Positions 37,249 through 45,159 of a stretch of 64,000 nucleotides of DNA are shown one piece after another; positions within the stretch are counted from its first letter, which is position 1; each line of letters starts with the position of its first letter. The notes below the pieces were generated by a model, which worked only from the letters and a program-made list of their open reading frames with translations, had not been told where the DNA came from and made no database searches. The stretch comes from Mameliella sp. MMSF_3455. Lineage in GTDB: Bacteria; Pseudomonadota; Alphaproteobacteria; Rhodobacterales; Rhodobacteraceae. The stretch lies in assembly GCF_030733205.1 (NCBI RefSeq), contig NZ_JASHJL010000003.1, forward strand, positions 62,001 through 126,000. Direction: 5' to 3'. Position numbers and translations under genes: made by a program.

Positions 37249-37962
37249 CTATTTTATGACGTTTTTCAGGACGCTGCGGATGCGTTCATCCTCGCGTTCC
37301 ATAAAGCTCTGGCCCAGTTCATAGGCGCGCTGGACCTCGACCATGCGGGCCACCTGCAGGATCGGATCGACGTTCGAGGCCTCGACGAACCCCTGCATGA
37401 CGCGCGGCGCCTCGACCGGTTCGAAACCCGCATCGCTTCGGAACATCTGGCCGCCCTCGCGGATCATCGACTTGGGGTCTAGCGGTTGCACGACGCCGAC
37501 CTGCCCGATCGGGCGGCCCTCGGTGCTGATCGTGCCGTCTCGGGCGATCGACAGGTCGACGGCCTGCGGTGGGACAAAGATCGGCGCCCCGCCCGCGTCC
37601 AGAACCGGGTAGCCGTCCGGCGTCACCAGAGTGCCTTCGGCGCTGGGCGAAAAGGCCCCGGCGCGGGTAAGCCGGGGCCCCTCGGGCGATTCCACGAGGA
37701 AGAATCCGTCTCCCTCGATGGCCATGTCGTACATGCCGCCTGTCTGTTCCAGCGTGCCCTGTTTGAGCGAGGTGGTGCCGATCCGGCCGGCGCCCATTGC
37801 GACGGCAGCCGAGCCATCGCCTTCGGCCACGTATTCGGAAAAGATCACGCCTTCCTGACGGTATCCGGTGGTGTTGGCGTTTGCGATGTTGTTGGCGATG
37901 ACTTGCATTTCGCGCATCAGGCTTGTCTGGCGCGAAAGGGCGGCGTAGCCGGCAGTTTCCAT
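37249..37962 (-). CDS. flgF: FlgF, flagellar proximal rod protein
   Basis: The 237-aa protein starts METAGYAALSRQTSLMREM followed by QVIANNIANANTTGYRQEG and ends VEVQRAYELGQSFMEREDER. The length and position beside flgG separate it from FlgG. It is part of the proximal rod. It starts one base after the fliQ stop. Confidence 0.93.
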   Translation of the reverse strand: METAGYAALSRQTSLMREMQVIANNIANANTTGYRQEGVIFSEYVAEGDGSAAVAMGAGRIGTTSLKQGTLEQTGGMYDMAIEGDGFFLVESPEGPRLTRAGAFSPSAEGTLVTPDGYPVLDAGGAPIFVPPQAVDLSIARDGTISTEGRPIGQVGVVQPLDPKSMIREGGQMFRSDAGFEPVEAPRVMQGFVEASNVDPILQVARMVEVQRAYELGQSFMEREDERIRSVLKNVIK

Positions 37963-37963
37963 G

Positions 37964-38233
37964 TCAGCCTCCGGTGATGAGGGGAATGATCTGCCCCTGG
38001 AAGAATTCCACGAGCGTCCGGGTCATGAAGCTCATCGACATCCAGAAGACGGCGACGATGGCCAGGAGTTTCGGCACGAAGGTCAGGGTCATTTCCTGGA
38101 TCGAGGTGAGCGCCTGGAAAAGGCCCACGCCGACCCCGGCGACCAGAGCCGCCGTCAGGATCGGGACCGAGGTGATCGTGGCGATCCACAGGCCCATGCG
38201 CAGGGTGTCGAAGAAGATGACCTCTGTCAGCAT
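37964..38233 (-). CDS. fliQ: FliQ, flagellar export gate protein
   Basis: The 89-aa protein starts MLTEVIFFDTLRMGLWIA at ATG 38233. It has two membrane helices joined by the conserved loop GLFQALTSIQEMTLTFVPKL. It joins FliP and FliR in the export gate. The frame is open upstream, but that part is an out-of-frame reading of fliE. Confidence 0.93.
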   Translation of the reverse strand: MLTEVIFFDTLRMGLWIATITSVPILTAALVAGVGVGLFQALTSIQEMTLTFVPKLLAIVAVFWMSMSFMTRTLVEFFQGQIIPLITGG

Positions 38234-38237
38234 GGCG

Positions 38238-38534
38238 TCAGACCGGCATCCGCAGGATTTCCTGGTAGGCCTCGACCACCTTGTTGCGCACGGCAACGAC
38301 CGTCTCGACCGCCAGTTCCGACTGCGCCAGCGCCTCGACCAGGGCATGCGGGTCCGCATTGCTGGTCATGGCGGCCTTTGCGGTATCCTCCGCGGCTTTG
38401 AGCTGCTGGGTGAAGTCCTCCGTGACTCGGGCAAATTCCTTTTCCAGAGGCGCTTTTGCGGTCTCCGGTTCGGGTTGCATGGCGGGACGGGAGGCCGCGT
38501 ATTTCTGTGCGGCATAAAGCGAACGGACGTCCAT
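38238..38534 (-). CDS. fliE: FliE, flagellar MS-ring to rod adaptor
   Basis: The 98-aa protein ends with the FliE signature KVVEAYQEILRMPV, preceded by LAQSELAVETVVAVRN. It connects the MS ring to the rod. It is 4 bases before fliQ. Confidence 0.93.
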   Translation of the reverse strand: MDVRSLYAAQKYAASRPAMQPEPETAKAPLEKEFARVTEDFTQQLKAAEDTAKAAMTSNADPHALVEALAQSELAVETVVAVRNKVVEAYQEILRMPV

Positions 38535-38566
38535 TCTGGATTCCTTTCAGGTTTCAAATCAGGGGA

Positions 38567-38956
38567 TTAGCGACGCAGGAGGTCCATCAGGCTGGTCGAC
38601 ATCTGGCGTGTCTGGTCGAACATCTTGAGGTTGGCTTCGTAGGAGCGCTGCGCCTCGCGCGCGTCGGCGATCTCGATGATCAGGTCGACATTGGAGCCAA
38701 GGTAATTGCCTGTCGCATCGGCCAGTGGGTGCGAGGGATCGTGGATCACCTCCAGCTCGCTGCGGTCCAGCCGCACGTCGCCGGGTTTCACGCCGGTGAC
38801 ATCCGACAGGGTCGGCTCTGCCTCGAATGGCACGGTCTTGCGCCGGTAGCCGGGCGTGTCGACGTTGGCAATGTTCTCGGACAGGATGCGCAGGCGCGTG
38901 GCCTGCGCCTGCAGGCCGGTGGTGGTGACCTTCAGGGCATTGGAAAAATCGCTCAT
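38567..38956 (-). CDS. flgC: FlgC, flagellar proximal rod protein
   Basis: The 129-aa protein has TGLQAQATRLRILSENIAN followed by VDTPGYRRKTVPFE, and a C-terminal AQRSYEANLKMFDQTRQMS. It is a proximal rod subunit, 12 bases after flgB. Confidence 0.95.
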   Translation of the reverse strand: MSDFSNALKVTTTGLQAQATRLRILSENIANVDTPGYRRKTVPFEAEPTLSDVTGVKPGDVRLDRSELEVIHDPSHPLADATGNYLGSNVDLIIEIADAREAQRSYEANLKMFDQTRQMSTSLMDLLRR

Positions 38957-38968
38957 CTCTCTCTCCGG

Positions 38969-39346
38969 TTATCCGCGGCCCAGGCTGGCGCGGAGGATGC
39001 TGAGGTTGCTGCGGTAAATGGCCAGGGCGCGGTCGTGCTGCCGTTTCGCACCGGCGGCGTTGACCATTTCCTCTTCCAGCGAAACGGAATTTCCGTTCGG
39101 GTCCAGTACGTTGCGCCGTTCCCGGATATCGACATCGCGGCCGATACTGCCATTGAGGTGGTTTTCCCGCGTGGCACGCTGGCCCATCATCGCATCGCGT
39201 AGCGTGTCCTGGAACTCGGGCAGCGCGCGGGCCCGGTAACCGGGTGTATCCGCGTTCGCGATATTCTGGGCGCTGTAGGCCTGTTGCGTGCCGGCGTGCC
39301 GCGCCATTGCCATCGCCGTTCTGAAGACGTCCAAATTCTGGAACAT
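38969..39346 (-). CDS. flgB: FlgB, flagellar proximal rod protein
   Basis: The 125-aa protein starts MFQNLDVFRTAMAMARHAG followed by AQNIANADTPGYRARALPEF. The ATG at 39346 has a GAGGGAGA ribosome site; a start at 39376 would add ten residues. It begins the long leftward operon flgB-C-fliE-Q-flgF-G-A-H-fliL. Confidence 0.94.
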   Translation of the reverse strand: MFQNLDVFRTAMAMARHAGTQQAYSAQNIANADTPGYRARALPEFQDTLRDAMMGQRATRENHLNGSIGRDVDIRERRNVLDPNGNSVSLEEEMVNAAGAKRQHDRALAIYRSNLSILRASLGRG

Positions 39347-39368
39347 CGGGGTTTCTCCCTCGATTGCT

Positions 39369-39383
39369 TCAATCAAGGCTTAA
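39369..39383 (-). promoter_or_regulatory. CtrA-like site between flgB and fliI
   Basis: On the minus strand TTAA-GCCTTGA-TTGA matches TTAA-N7-TTAA at 7 of 8 positions. It sits in the 84-bp divergent control region, 23 bases before the flgB start. Binding is inferred. Confidence 0.45.
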
Positions 39384-39430
39384 CGCTGATTCCTTTAGAT
39401 ATGGTTTGCGAGGAATGAACGGAGCGTACG

Positions 39431-40813
39431 ATGGACGAAGACATCAGCGGCCTCAGGGCCAGGATCGCGCAGATGCAGCCGGTGCGCGCGGTCGGCCGCG
39501 TGCAATCGGTGGATGGGACGATCATCTGGGTGCGCGGGCTGGCAGAGGATGCCTGTATCGGTGACCGGCTGCGGCTGATGCATCCGGGAAACGTGCTGGG
39601 CGGTGAGGTCCTGCGCATACGCGATGATCTCGTTGCGATGCTGCCGGACGAGTCGGCCGATGGCGTGTCGCGTGGTGACCGTGTTGCCGTTCTGGGCCCG
39701 CCGACGCTGGCGCCCTGTGACAGTTGGATCGGCCGGGTGATCGACGCCTATGGCCGGCCGCTGGATGGCGCACCCATTGGCCCGGGCGCTCAGCGACGCC
39801 CGTTCCGCGCCAGCCCGCCACCTGCGGCGGCGCGGCGGCGCCTGGGCGAGCGGTTGCGCACCGGCCTCTCGGTTTTCGATACGTTGCTCCCTATCGTGAC
39901 GGGCCAGCGTGTCGGCCTGTTTGCCGGCTCCGGAGTGGGCAAATCCAGCCTGTTGGCGCAGCTTGCCCAGGGGATGGAGGCGGATGTCGTCGTTCTTGCG
40001 CTTGTCGGTGAACGCGGGCGCGAGGTCCTGGATTTCGTGACCTCGGTGCTGGGTCCGGAGGGCATGGCGCGCAGTGTCGTGGTTGCTGCAACTTCCGATC
40101 GCTCGCCATTGGAGCGTCGGCGCTGTCCGCTGGCGGCCATGACCATCGCCGAGCATTTCCGCGACCAAGGCAAACATGTGCTTTACCTCGCCGATTCGAT
40201 CACCCGTTTTGCGGAGGCGCACCGCGAAGTTGCGATTGCCTCCGGTGAACTCCCGGCGTTGCGCGGTCATCCGCCTTCGGTGGCTCATCAGATCATGCGT
40301 CTGGCGGAACGGGCCGGACCCGGGATGCAGGGAACGGGCGACATCACGGCGGTGTTCAGCGTGCTTGTCGCCGGGTCCGATATGGACGAACCGGTCGCGG
40401 ATATCCTGCGCGGGGTGTTGGACGGACACGTGGTGCTGGACCGGCAAATCGCCGAACGTGGCCGGTTCCCGGCGATCGACCTCCTTAGGTCTGTCTCACG
40501 CAGCTTGCCCGAGGCGGCAAGCGACCACGAAAATGCGTTGATCCAGCGGGTCCGTGGCCTGCTGGGCGCCTACGCGAAGTCCGAAACCATGGTGCGCGCG
40601 GGTTTGTACCGGGAAGGCGAGGATCCGTTGCTGGACCAGGCGATTAAAGTCTGGCCGGACCTGGACGGGTATCTGGCCGAGAAATCTCCGGATGGGCCGG
40701 AGGGCGCCTTTCAAAAGCTGGAACTGATCCTGCGTCGTGCTCAGGCCGGAGTGCTGCAGGGTCGCCCGGCTCCGGGGCGTGGTAGCCAGATGCCGGTGGC
40801 GCGCAAGATGTGA
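39431..40813 (+). CDS. fliI: FliI, flagellum-specific export ATPase
   Basis: The 460-aa F1-beta-like ATPase has the Walker A motif AGSGVGKSSLLAQLAQ at residues 165-180, LVGERGREVLDF, LYLADSITRFAEAHREVAIA and GRFPAIDLLRSVSR. It drives flagellar protein export. It is alone on its strand, divergent from flgB, and converges on the DUF1217 gene. fliH is not nearby. Confidence 0.95.
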   Translation: MDEDISGLRARIAQMQPVRAVGRVQSVDGTIIWVRGLAEDACIGDRLRLMHPGNVLGGEVLRIRDDLVAMLPDESADGVSRGDRVAVLGPPTLAPCDSWIGRVIDAYGRPLDGAPIGPGAQRRPFRASPPPAAARRRLGERLRTGLSVFDTLLPIVTGQRVGLFAGSGVGKSSLLAQLAQGMEADVVVLALVGERGREVLDFVTSVLGPEGMARSVVVAATSDRSPLERRRCPLAAMTIAEHFRDQGKHVLYLADSITRFAEAHREVAIASGELPALRGHPPSVAHQIMRLAERAGPGMQGTGDITAVFSVLVAGSDMDEPVADILRGVLDGHVVLDRQIAERGRFPAIDLLRSVSRSLPEAASDHENALIQRVRGLLGAYAKSETMVRAGLYREGEDPLLDQAIKVWPDLDGYLAEKSPDGPEGAFQKLELILRRAQAGVLQGRPAPGRGSQMPVARKM

Positions 40814-40844
40814 GGGATTTGCACGGCGTTCATTGCCGCACATT

Positions 40845-42056
40845 TCACCCATAAAGGGATTGGCGCGGAATGGACGAAAGAAGCGTCAGCGCGATCTGGT
40901 TCGACCCGGCATTTGCCGTCTGGTTGATCTGGTTCTGCAACAGGTAGGTGTTGATGACCCGGTTCAGCACGTCCGGTTCGGCCATTTCCGAGAAGGACTT
41001 GACGCCATAGCGGCTGTTGACCTTGTCCTTCAGCATCTCGACTTGCTTGTCGACGTCGATCTGGCTGAACCCCGAGGGCAGGCCCAGCGCCGCCTGGAAG
41101 ACATTGCGCAGCGAAGTTGTCCCAAGGACCGAGAACCACTTGGTATTGTCCGATGAATCCCGCCCGGCCAGTTCGGGAATGGCGCGCTCGAAATTCAGCG
41201 CAGTGCGAAGGCTTTCATCCACGTCGCCAACCGCGACCTCAAATTCATGGAGATAGAAATCGGAAACGATTTCATCCGCGAAGCCCTCTCTCTGGATAGC
41301 GGAGACCGGATCGCGGTCGAATTCAAAGGCTTTGGCCAATTCGACATACCGGCTGTCGCCCAGGACATTGGCCAGGTCGCGGGGATCGTCGGTGCCTTGT
41401 TCCAAGACCCTCTGCATCAGCTTGGGACTGCCGGCCTTTTCGCCGAGGTCAAAGGCGACCAGGGCATAGGTGAGAAGGCGTGGATTCTTGATCATCCCCT
41501 CGGCCGAGGTGACAGCGCCGATATTGTCCCGAAAGAACTGCGTTTCCGTCTCTATGTTCAGAGAGACTTGCGCGCGCACGGATTCGCCATAAGGCGTGTC
41601 CGTATCGCCCGTTTCGGCCAACCCGGCCTCCATGTTGGCCAGCACGGCTTCGCGGTATCGATCCGCGATCGGATCCGCAAAACCGGCTTCCCGGGTCTTG
41701 GGTTCCAGGATCTTTTCGAAACTGAAGGCATTGGCCAAGGCAACGAACCGCCCGTCTGACAGGCGATTGGCGAGTGCATCGTCGTCTTCCGTTCCGTCTT
41801 CCAGAACTTTCTGGATCAGGAACTTGCTGTCGATCTTGTCTTCAAGCCCGAAGGCCGACAGCGCGACACGCATGACCCTGCGGTCGGATACGAATTCCTC
41901 CGCGCTGGTGATTTCGCCGATGCGGGACGCGAAATATTCGGCATCGCGCGCAAGCGTCGGTGATTTGTCGAAATTCGCGCGTTGTGTGTCCTGCGTCGCC
42001 TTCAGGAATTGCCAGGCGGTCAGACCGGAGCCGACGACAATCGGTTGAAAGCTCAT
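40845..42056 (-). CDS. DUF1217 flagellar-cluster protein with internal duplication
   Basis: The 403-aa protein starts at ATG 42056, with GAGGT 5 bases upstream and a four-base overlap with the flbT stop. Two copies of a 65-residue unit are visible: 50-114 (TSAEEFVSDRRVMRVALSAF ... FVALANAFSFE) and 182-246 (TSAEGMIKNPRLLTYALVAF ... YVELAKAFEFD). The C-terminus has VLNRVINTYLLQNQINQTAN. DUF1217 proteins occur in alphaproteobacterial flagellar loci. No function is known to me. Confidence 0.85.
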   Translation of the reverse strand: MSFQPIVVGSGLTAWQFLKATQDTQRANFDKSPTLARDAEYFASRIGEITSAEEFVSDRRVMRVALSAFGLEDKIDSKFLIQKVLEDGTEDDDALANRLSDGRFVALANAFSFEKILEPKTREAGFADPIADRYREAVLANMEAGLAETGDTDTPYGESVRAQVSLNIETETQFFRDNIGAVTSAEGMIKNPRLLTYALVAFDLGEKAGSPKLMQRVLEQGTDDPRDLANVLGDSRYVELAKAFEFDRDPVSAIQREGFADEIVSDFYLHEFEVAVGDVDESLRTALNFERAIPELAGRDSSDNTKWFSVLGTTSLRNVFQAALGLPSGFSQIDVDKQVEMLKDKVNSRYGVKSFSEMAEPDVLNRVINTYLLQNQINQTANAGSNQIALTLLSSIPRQSLYG

Positions 42057-42457
42057 TGTGACCTCGTTGCCAGCAACCTGTCCTCGCGCGGGATCAAGGC
42101 TCTCAGAGCCTTGAGGCATTGGTAGAACTGCTCTCCCAGCAAGGCTTCGGTTGCCTGTCCCAGCAAGCGCCTGCTGTCCGGATCGGTGAGGATCTGGCTC
42201 AGCTCCTCGATCCGGGGAAGGAGTTTCAGGCGCGCCTCTTCGGCATCAGCATCCCCGGTCAGGATCAGTTGTGCATGATAGCAAAGCCGGCGTACGGGCG
42301 TCTTCGCCTCTTCCGGGTGGATGGCATCGCGCAGGCGAAGGACGTTCGCGTTCGGGGTGACGATTGACAGGCGGCTGCGGCGATCGCCGTTCTCGATTAC
42401 CGCACCGTTGATCAACACGCGCTCTCGCGGGCCGAGTTTCAGGACAAGTCCACTCAT
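42053..42457 (-). CDS. flbT: FlbT, flagellin translation/mRNA stability regulator
   Basis: The 134-aa protein has the FlbT pattern LVLKLGPRERVLINGAVIEN, then RLCYHAQLILTGD and LLGEQFYQCLKALRALIPRE. In Caulobacter FlbT destabilises flagellin mRNA through its 5' leader. It overlaps flaF and the DUF1217 gene by four bases each, and lies downstream of flagellin. Confidence 0.94.
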   Translation of the reverse strand: MSGLVLKLGPRERVLINGAVIENGDRRSRLSIVTPNANVLRLRDAIHPEEAKTPVRRLCYHAQLILTGDADAEEARLKLLPRIEELSQILTDPDSRRLLGQATEALLGEQFYQCLKALRALIPREDRLLATRSQ

Positions 42458-42831
42458 TTTCGTGTGCTCCTGCCGCTCAATCCTTTCAGGATCGCGGCGT
42501 TGATTTCCAGAAGCGGTCTGACGCGCGCTTTCTTCGTCAGCACCTGCGAGGTGTGTTGCTGCACAAATTCCGCAAGGTAGAAGATCCGCGCCCGCAACTC
42601 GGCGGGAAGGCCATTGTCGCTGTCGGCGACATCGACGGCCAGAGCGGTCCAGAGACGCTGGTTGTCGGAAAGTGCTTCGACCAGCCTTGGATAGGCCCGA
42701 GGACCGGCCTCGGCGGCGGCCTTGATGCGGTGCGTGACCTTTGCGATCAGCTCGTATTCGGTGCCGCGGGGGGTCTGGGTCGAGCGGGCGTTTTGGGCAT
42801 AGGCCCGTTGCGCGAGAGTATGGGCGTTCAC
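42454..42831 (-). CDS. flaF: FlaF, flagellin synthesis regulator
   Basis: The 125-aa protein has the FlaF motifs AYAQNARSTQTPRGTEYELI, LVEALSDNQRLWTALAVDVA and LPAELRARIFYLAEFVQQHT. FlaF promotes flagellin production and opposes FlbT in Caulobacter. The gene follows flagellin by 77 bases and overlaps flbT. Confidence 0.94.
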   Translation of the reverse strand: MNAHTLAQRAYAQNARSTQTPRGTEYELIAKVTHRIKAAAEAGPRAYPRLVEALSDNQRLWTALAVDVADSDNGLPAELRARIFYLAEFVQQHTSQVLTKKARVRPLLEINAAILKGLSGRSTRK

Positions 42832-42874
42832 TTCAGAACCTTCTGGTTATGAGGATCAAGGGGTATGACCCGAA

Positions 42875-42892
42875 GGGCCGGTTGCCCGGCCC
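42875..42892 (-). terminator. Hairpin between flagellin and flaF
   Basis: A 7-bp GC stem GGGCCGG/CCGGCCC with loop TTGC lies just after the flagellin stop. There is no T-run on the minus strand. It may be an attenuator or 3'-end stabiliser that makes flagellin mRNA more abundant than flaF-flbT. Confidence 0.45.
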
Positions 42893-42908
42893 CCCGGAGT
42901 GGCTTGGT

Positions 42909-44237
42909 TTAGCGGAACAGCGACAGCAGCGACTGCGGGGCCTGGTTGGCGATGGACAGCGCCTGGACACCCAGCTGCTGCTGCACCTGCAGCGCCTGCA
43001 GACGGGCCGAGGCCTCTTCCATGTCGGCATCGACCAGCGTGCCGATGCCGGATTTTAGCGCATCGGTCAGGCTGCCCACGAAATCCGCCTGGGTTTCGAT
43101 ACGGCCCTGCGCCGAACCGAATGCCGAGGCCGAGTCGATGGCCGTCTGGATCAGGCCCTCGATCGATTCCAGCGCGGCGTCAGCGCCGGCCTGGGTGGTC
43201 ACGTCGATGTCCGACAGGTCTTCCAGGCGGCCACCAATGGTGGCATCCCCGACATCATAGCTGCGGACCTGGACCGAGAAGTTGTCACCCGCGTTGTTGG
43301 CGCCGGTAAAGTCGATCTGGTTCGCGTTGGTGCCGTTCACCGCCGCACCGATACCGAGACCGTCGGTGATGTCCGAGTTGTCGGCCACGTACTTGTTGAA
43401 GGCGTCGGCAAGAGCGGCGGTCACGTCGGCCTGTGTATCACCGTCGCGGGCGACATAGGTGATTTCCTGTGCGCCGGCGGTGGCGGTGGTGTTGAAGGTC
43501 GCCAGACCTGCCGCGCCGCCCGTGATCTCGATCGAGAAACCGGTGCCGGCGGCCACGGTCGCCGTGCCTGCACCGGCGGTCTGGCCGACGACGGCAGCCG
43601 TGGTTGGCTGTGTCGCGTTGCCGGTCAGGGCGACGGCGGCGGTGTTGGCCGCACCCGACAGTTCGTCAGAGGCCGCGGCGGTGGCGGATGCCGATGCCAC
43701 GTCGATCGACGATGCCCCGGTGCCGAGGTCCTGCTTGGCCACGGTGATGTCCGAGGCGGTCACGCCGGTACCCGACCGATCCAGCGAGGCCAGCACGTTG
43801 ATGCTGCCCGAACCGGCGGCGGTGTCGGTGTTCGACAGCAGGTTCAGACCGTTGAACTGTGCGGCACCGACGACTGCACTGATCTGGTTGCGCAGGGCGT
43901 CGATGTCGGTCTGGATCTTGGCCCGGTCGACGTTCTCTTCCTGGGCGGCAACGATCTTGCCCTTGATCTCGGTCAGCAGTTCGGTGGTCGTTTCCGCCGC
44001 CTGGCGGGCGACGGCGACGGTGGACTGGCCAAGGTTGAGGCTGTCGGAGATGCCCTTGAAACCCTTGACGTCCGCTTCCATCACCTTGGAGATGGCCCAG
44101 ACGGCGGAGTTGTCCTTGGCGTTTGCGACGCTCTTGCCGGTTGAGATCTGGGACTGTGTGTCCGCCAGGCTGGAGTTGATGGACTTGAGGGTCTGCAGCG
44201 CGACCATCGCGCCATTGTTCGTCAGGATGCTAGACAT
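42909..44237 (-). CDS. fliC: Flagellin
   Basis: The 442-aa protein has the flagellin N-terminus NNGAMVALQTLKSINSSLAD, QISTGKSVANAKDNSAVWAI, and the C-terminus VQQQLGVQALSIANQAPQSL followed by LSLFR. The Ala/Thr/Gly-rich middle is the exposed domain. The ATG at 44237 has AAGGA 7 bases upstream. It forms the filament. Only one flagellin gene is visible here. Confidence 0.95.
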   Translation of the reverse strand: MSSILTNNGAMVALQTLKSINSSLADTQSQISTGKSVANAKDNSAVWAISKVMEADVKGFKGISDSLNLGQSTVAVARQAAETTTELLTEIKGKIVAAQEENVDRAKIQTDIDALRNQISAVVGAAQFNGLNLLSNTDTAAGSGSINVLASLDRSGTGVTASDITVAKQDLGTGASSIDVASASATAAASDELSGAANTAAVALTGNATQPTTAAVVGQTAGAGTATVAAGTGFSIEITGGAAGLATFNTTATAGAQEITYVARDGDTQADVTAALADAFNKYVADNSDITDGLGIGAAVNGTNANQIDFTGANNAGDNFSVQVRSYDVGDATIGGRLEDLSDIDVTTQAGADAALESIEGLIQTAIDSASAFGSAQGRIETQADFVGSLTDALKSGIGTLVDADMEEASARLQALQVQQQLGVQALSIANQAPQSLLSLFR

Positions 44238-44258
44238 AGGTTGTCCTTGCTTTCAAAA

Positions 44259-44272
44259 GGCGCTTTTGCGCC
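44259..44272 (-). promoter_or_regulatory. Stem-loop in the flagellin 5' leader
   Basis: GGCGCTTTTGCGCC forms a 5-bp GC stem with a four-base loop, ending 21 bases before the flagellin start codon and just above the AAGGA ribosome site. It could be part of the leader structure through which FlbT and FlaF act. The role is inferred. Confidence 0.45.
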
Positions 44273-44385
44273 GGTTTGCATTTGCCGCGAACGGCATCTC
44301 TGACGCCTTCTGACGTATGCAGTCCGACCCCTTTGTCGGCCTGCGCCACCCGTCTTGGTGCGCGACCAACCTGGCCTTTCGAGTC

Positions 44386-44400
44386 CTAACGTCGCCCTAA
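44386..44400 (-). promoter_or_regulatory. CtrA-like site upstream of flagellin
   Basis: On the minus strand TTAG-GGCGACG-TTAG matches TTAA-N7-TTAA at 6 of 8 positions as an exact direct repeat of TTAG. It lies about 150 bases before flagellin, in the only intergenic space serving it. Binding is inferred. Confidence 0.4.
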
Positions 44401-44438
44401 TCCCTCCATTGCCGTTTCAGCGGATTTGTCACAAATGC

Positions 44439-44786
44439 TCAGGCACGTCGTTCCAGGCGTTTCGAGGCGGGGGCATCTATGGTCTGGAGGCGCCCCTTGG
44501 CATCATAGGTATCGGTTGCCTTGCGCACGCGGTTGAGGTCGCCAATTCGGGCGGCCACGTTGCGCAATCCTGCCAGGGCCTGGTCAAAGAGTTCCTGATT
44601 GCGGCGCAGCCCGTCCTTGATTGGCGCAACCTCTTCGGCCCGAAGCGGTGCATTCTCCAGATCTTCGGCAAGGTTCTGTTTCTCCGCCATCAATTCGGCC
44701 AGGCGATCGAAGTCACCTTCAAGCAAGGCCTCCCGTTCGCTCTCGAGCAGGGATTTCAGGCGGTTTGTCAGTGTCTGCTCAGTCAT
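44439..44786 (-). CDS. FlgN-like flagellar chaperone
   Basis: The 115-aa protein is helical with no membrane segment: SLLESEREALLEGDFDRLAE, LMAEKQNLAEDLEN and LRRNQELFDQALAGLRNVAA. This length and pattern fit FlgN, the cytoplasmic chaperone of FlgK and FlgL. It overlaps the FlgJ-like gene by 8 bases, and a FlgJ-FlgN pair is a common arrangement. Identity is probable rather than certain. Confidence 0.68.
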   Translation of the reverse strand: MTEQTLTNRLKSLLESEREALLEGDFDRLAELMAEKQNLAEDLENAPLRAEEVAPIKDGLRRNQELFDQALAGLRNVAARIGDLNRVRKATDTYDAKGRLQTIDAPASKRLERRA

Positions 44787-45048
44787 CGACTCTCTCCTTC
44801 AGGGCGTTGAACAACGATTCGGCCAACCCGATTCCGCCGCCTTCGGTCATCTGTCTGGCCTGTTCCAGGCGCATGAACGAGGCGAACTGGTTTTCACCTG
44901 CGCCCCCGCCGAAGGCCTGCGGCGCCTCTCCGAGTTTTGCCGATTTCAGCATCTCTGCCAGAAAGTTGGTTTCCAGTTCCTTGGCGGCTTCGCGCAGGGC
45001 CCGGTCCTGTGGCGTTGGGGTGCTTGCGGCTGTAATGGGAATTTCCAT
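44779..45048 (-). CDS. flgJ: FlgJ-like rod-binding protein (no muramidase domain)
   Basis: The 89-aa protein has the Rod-binding domain only: REAAKELETNFLAEMLKSAK, FGGGAGENQFASFMRLEQAR and GGGIGLAESLFNAL. Short FlgJ proteins are usual in alphaproteobacteria, where a separate lytic enzyme opens the wall. The ATG at 45048 has GGAGA 8 bases upstream, better than an upstream TTG at 45063. Confidence 0.82.
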   Translation of the reverse strand: MEIPITAASTPTPQDRALREAAKELETNFLAEMLKSAKLGEAPQAFGGGAGENQFASFMRLEQARQMTEGGGIGLAESLFNALKERVDD

Positions 45049-45097
45049 CTGGTTTGTCTCCAATTCGACTCGCTCTTCGCGATTTGGCCAGATCGCG

Positions 45098-45112
45098 GTA
45101 AAGAAGTGGTAA
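45098..45112. promoter_or_regulatory. CtrA-like site between flgJ-like gene and fliK
   Basis: GTAA-AGAAGTG-GTAA, read TTAC-N7-TTAC on the other strand, matches TTAA-N7-TTAA at 6 of 8 positions in the 111-bp divergent control region. It is weaker than the other sites in this cluster. Confidence 0.3.
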
Positions 45113-45159
45113 GGAGCTGCGCCCTAGGGTGCCCCCGTGGAAGAATTCCCGGAGCACTC

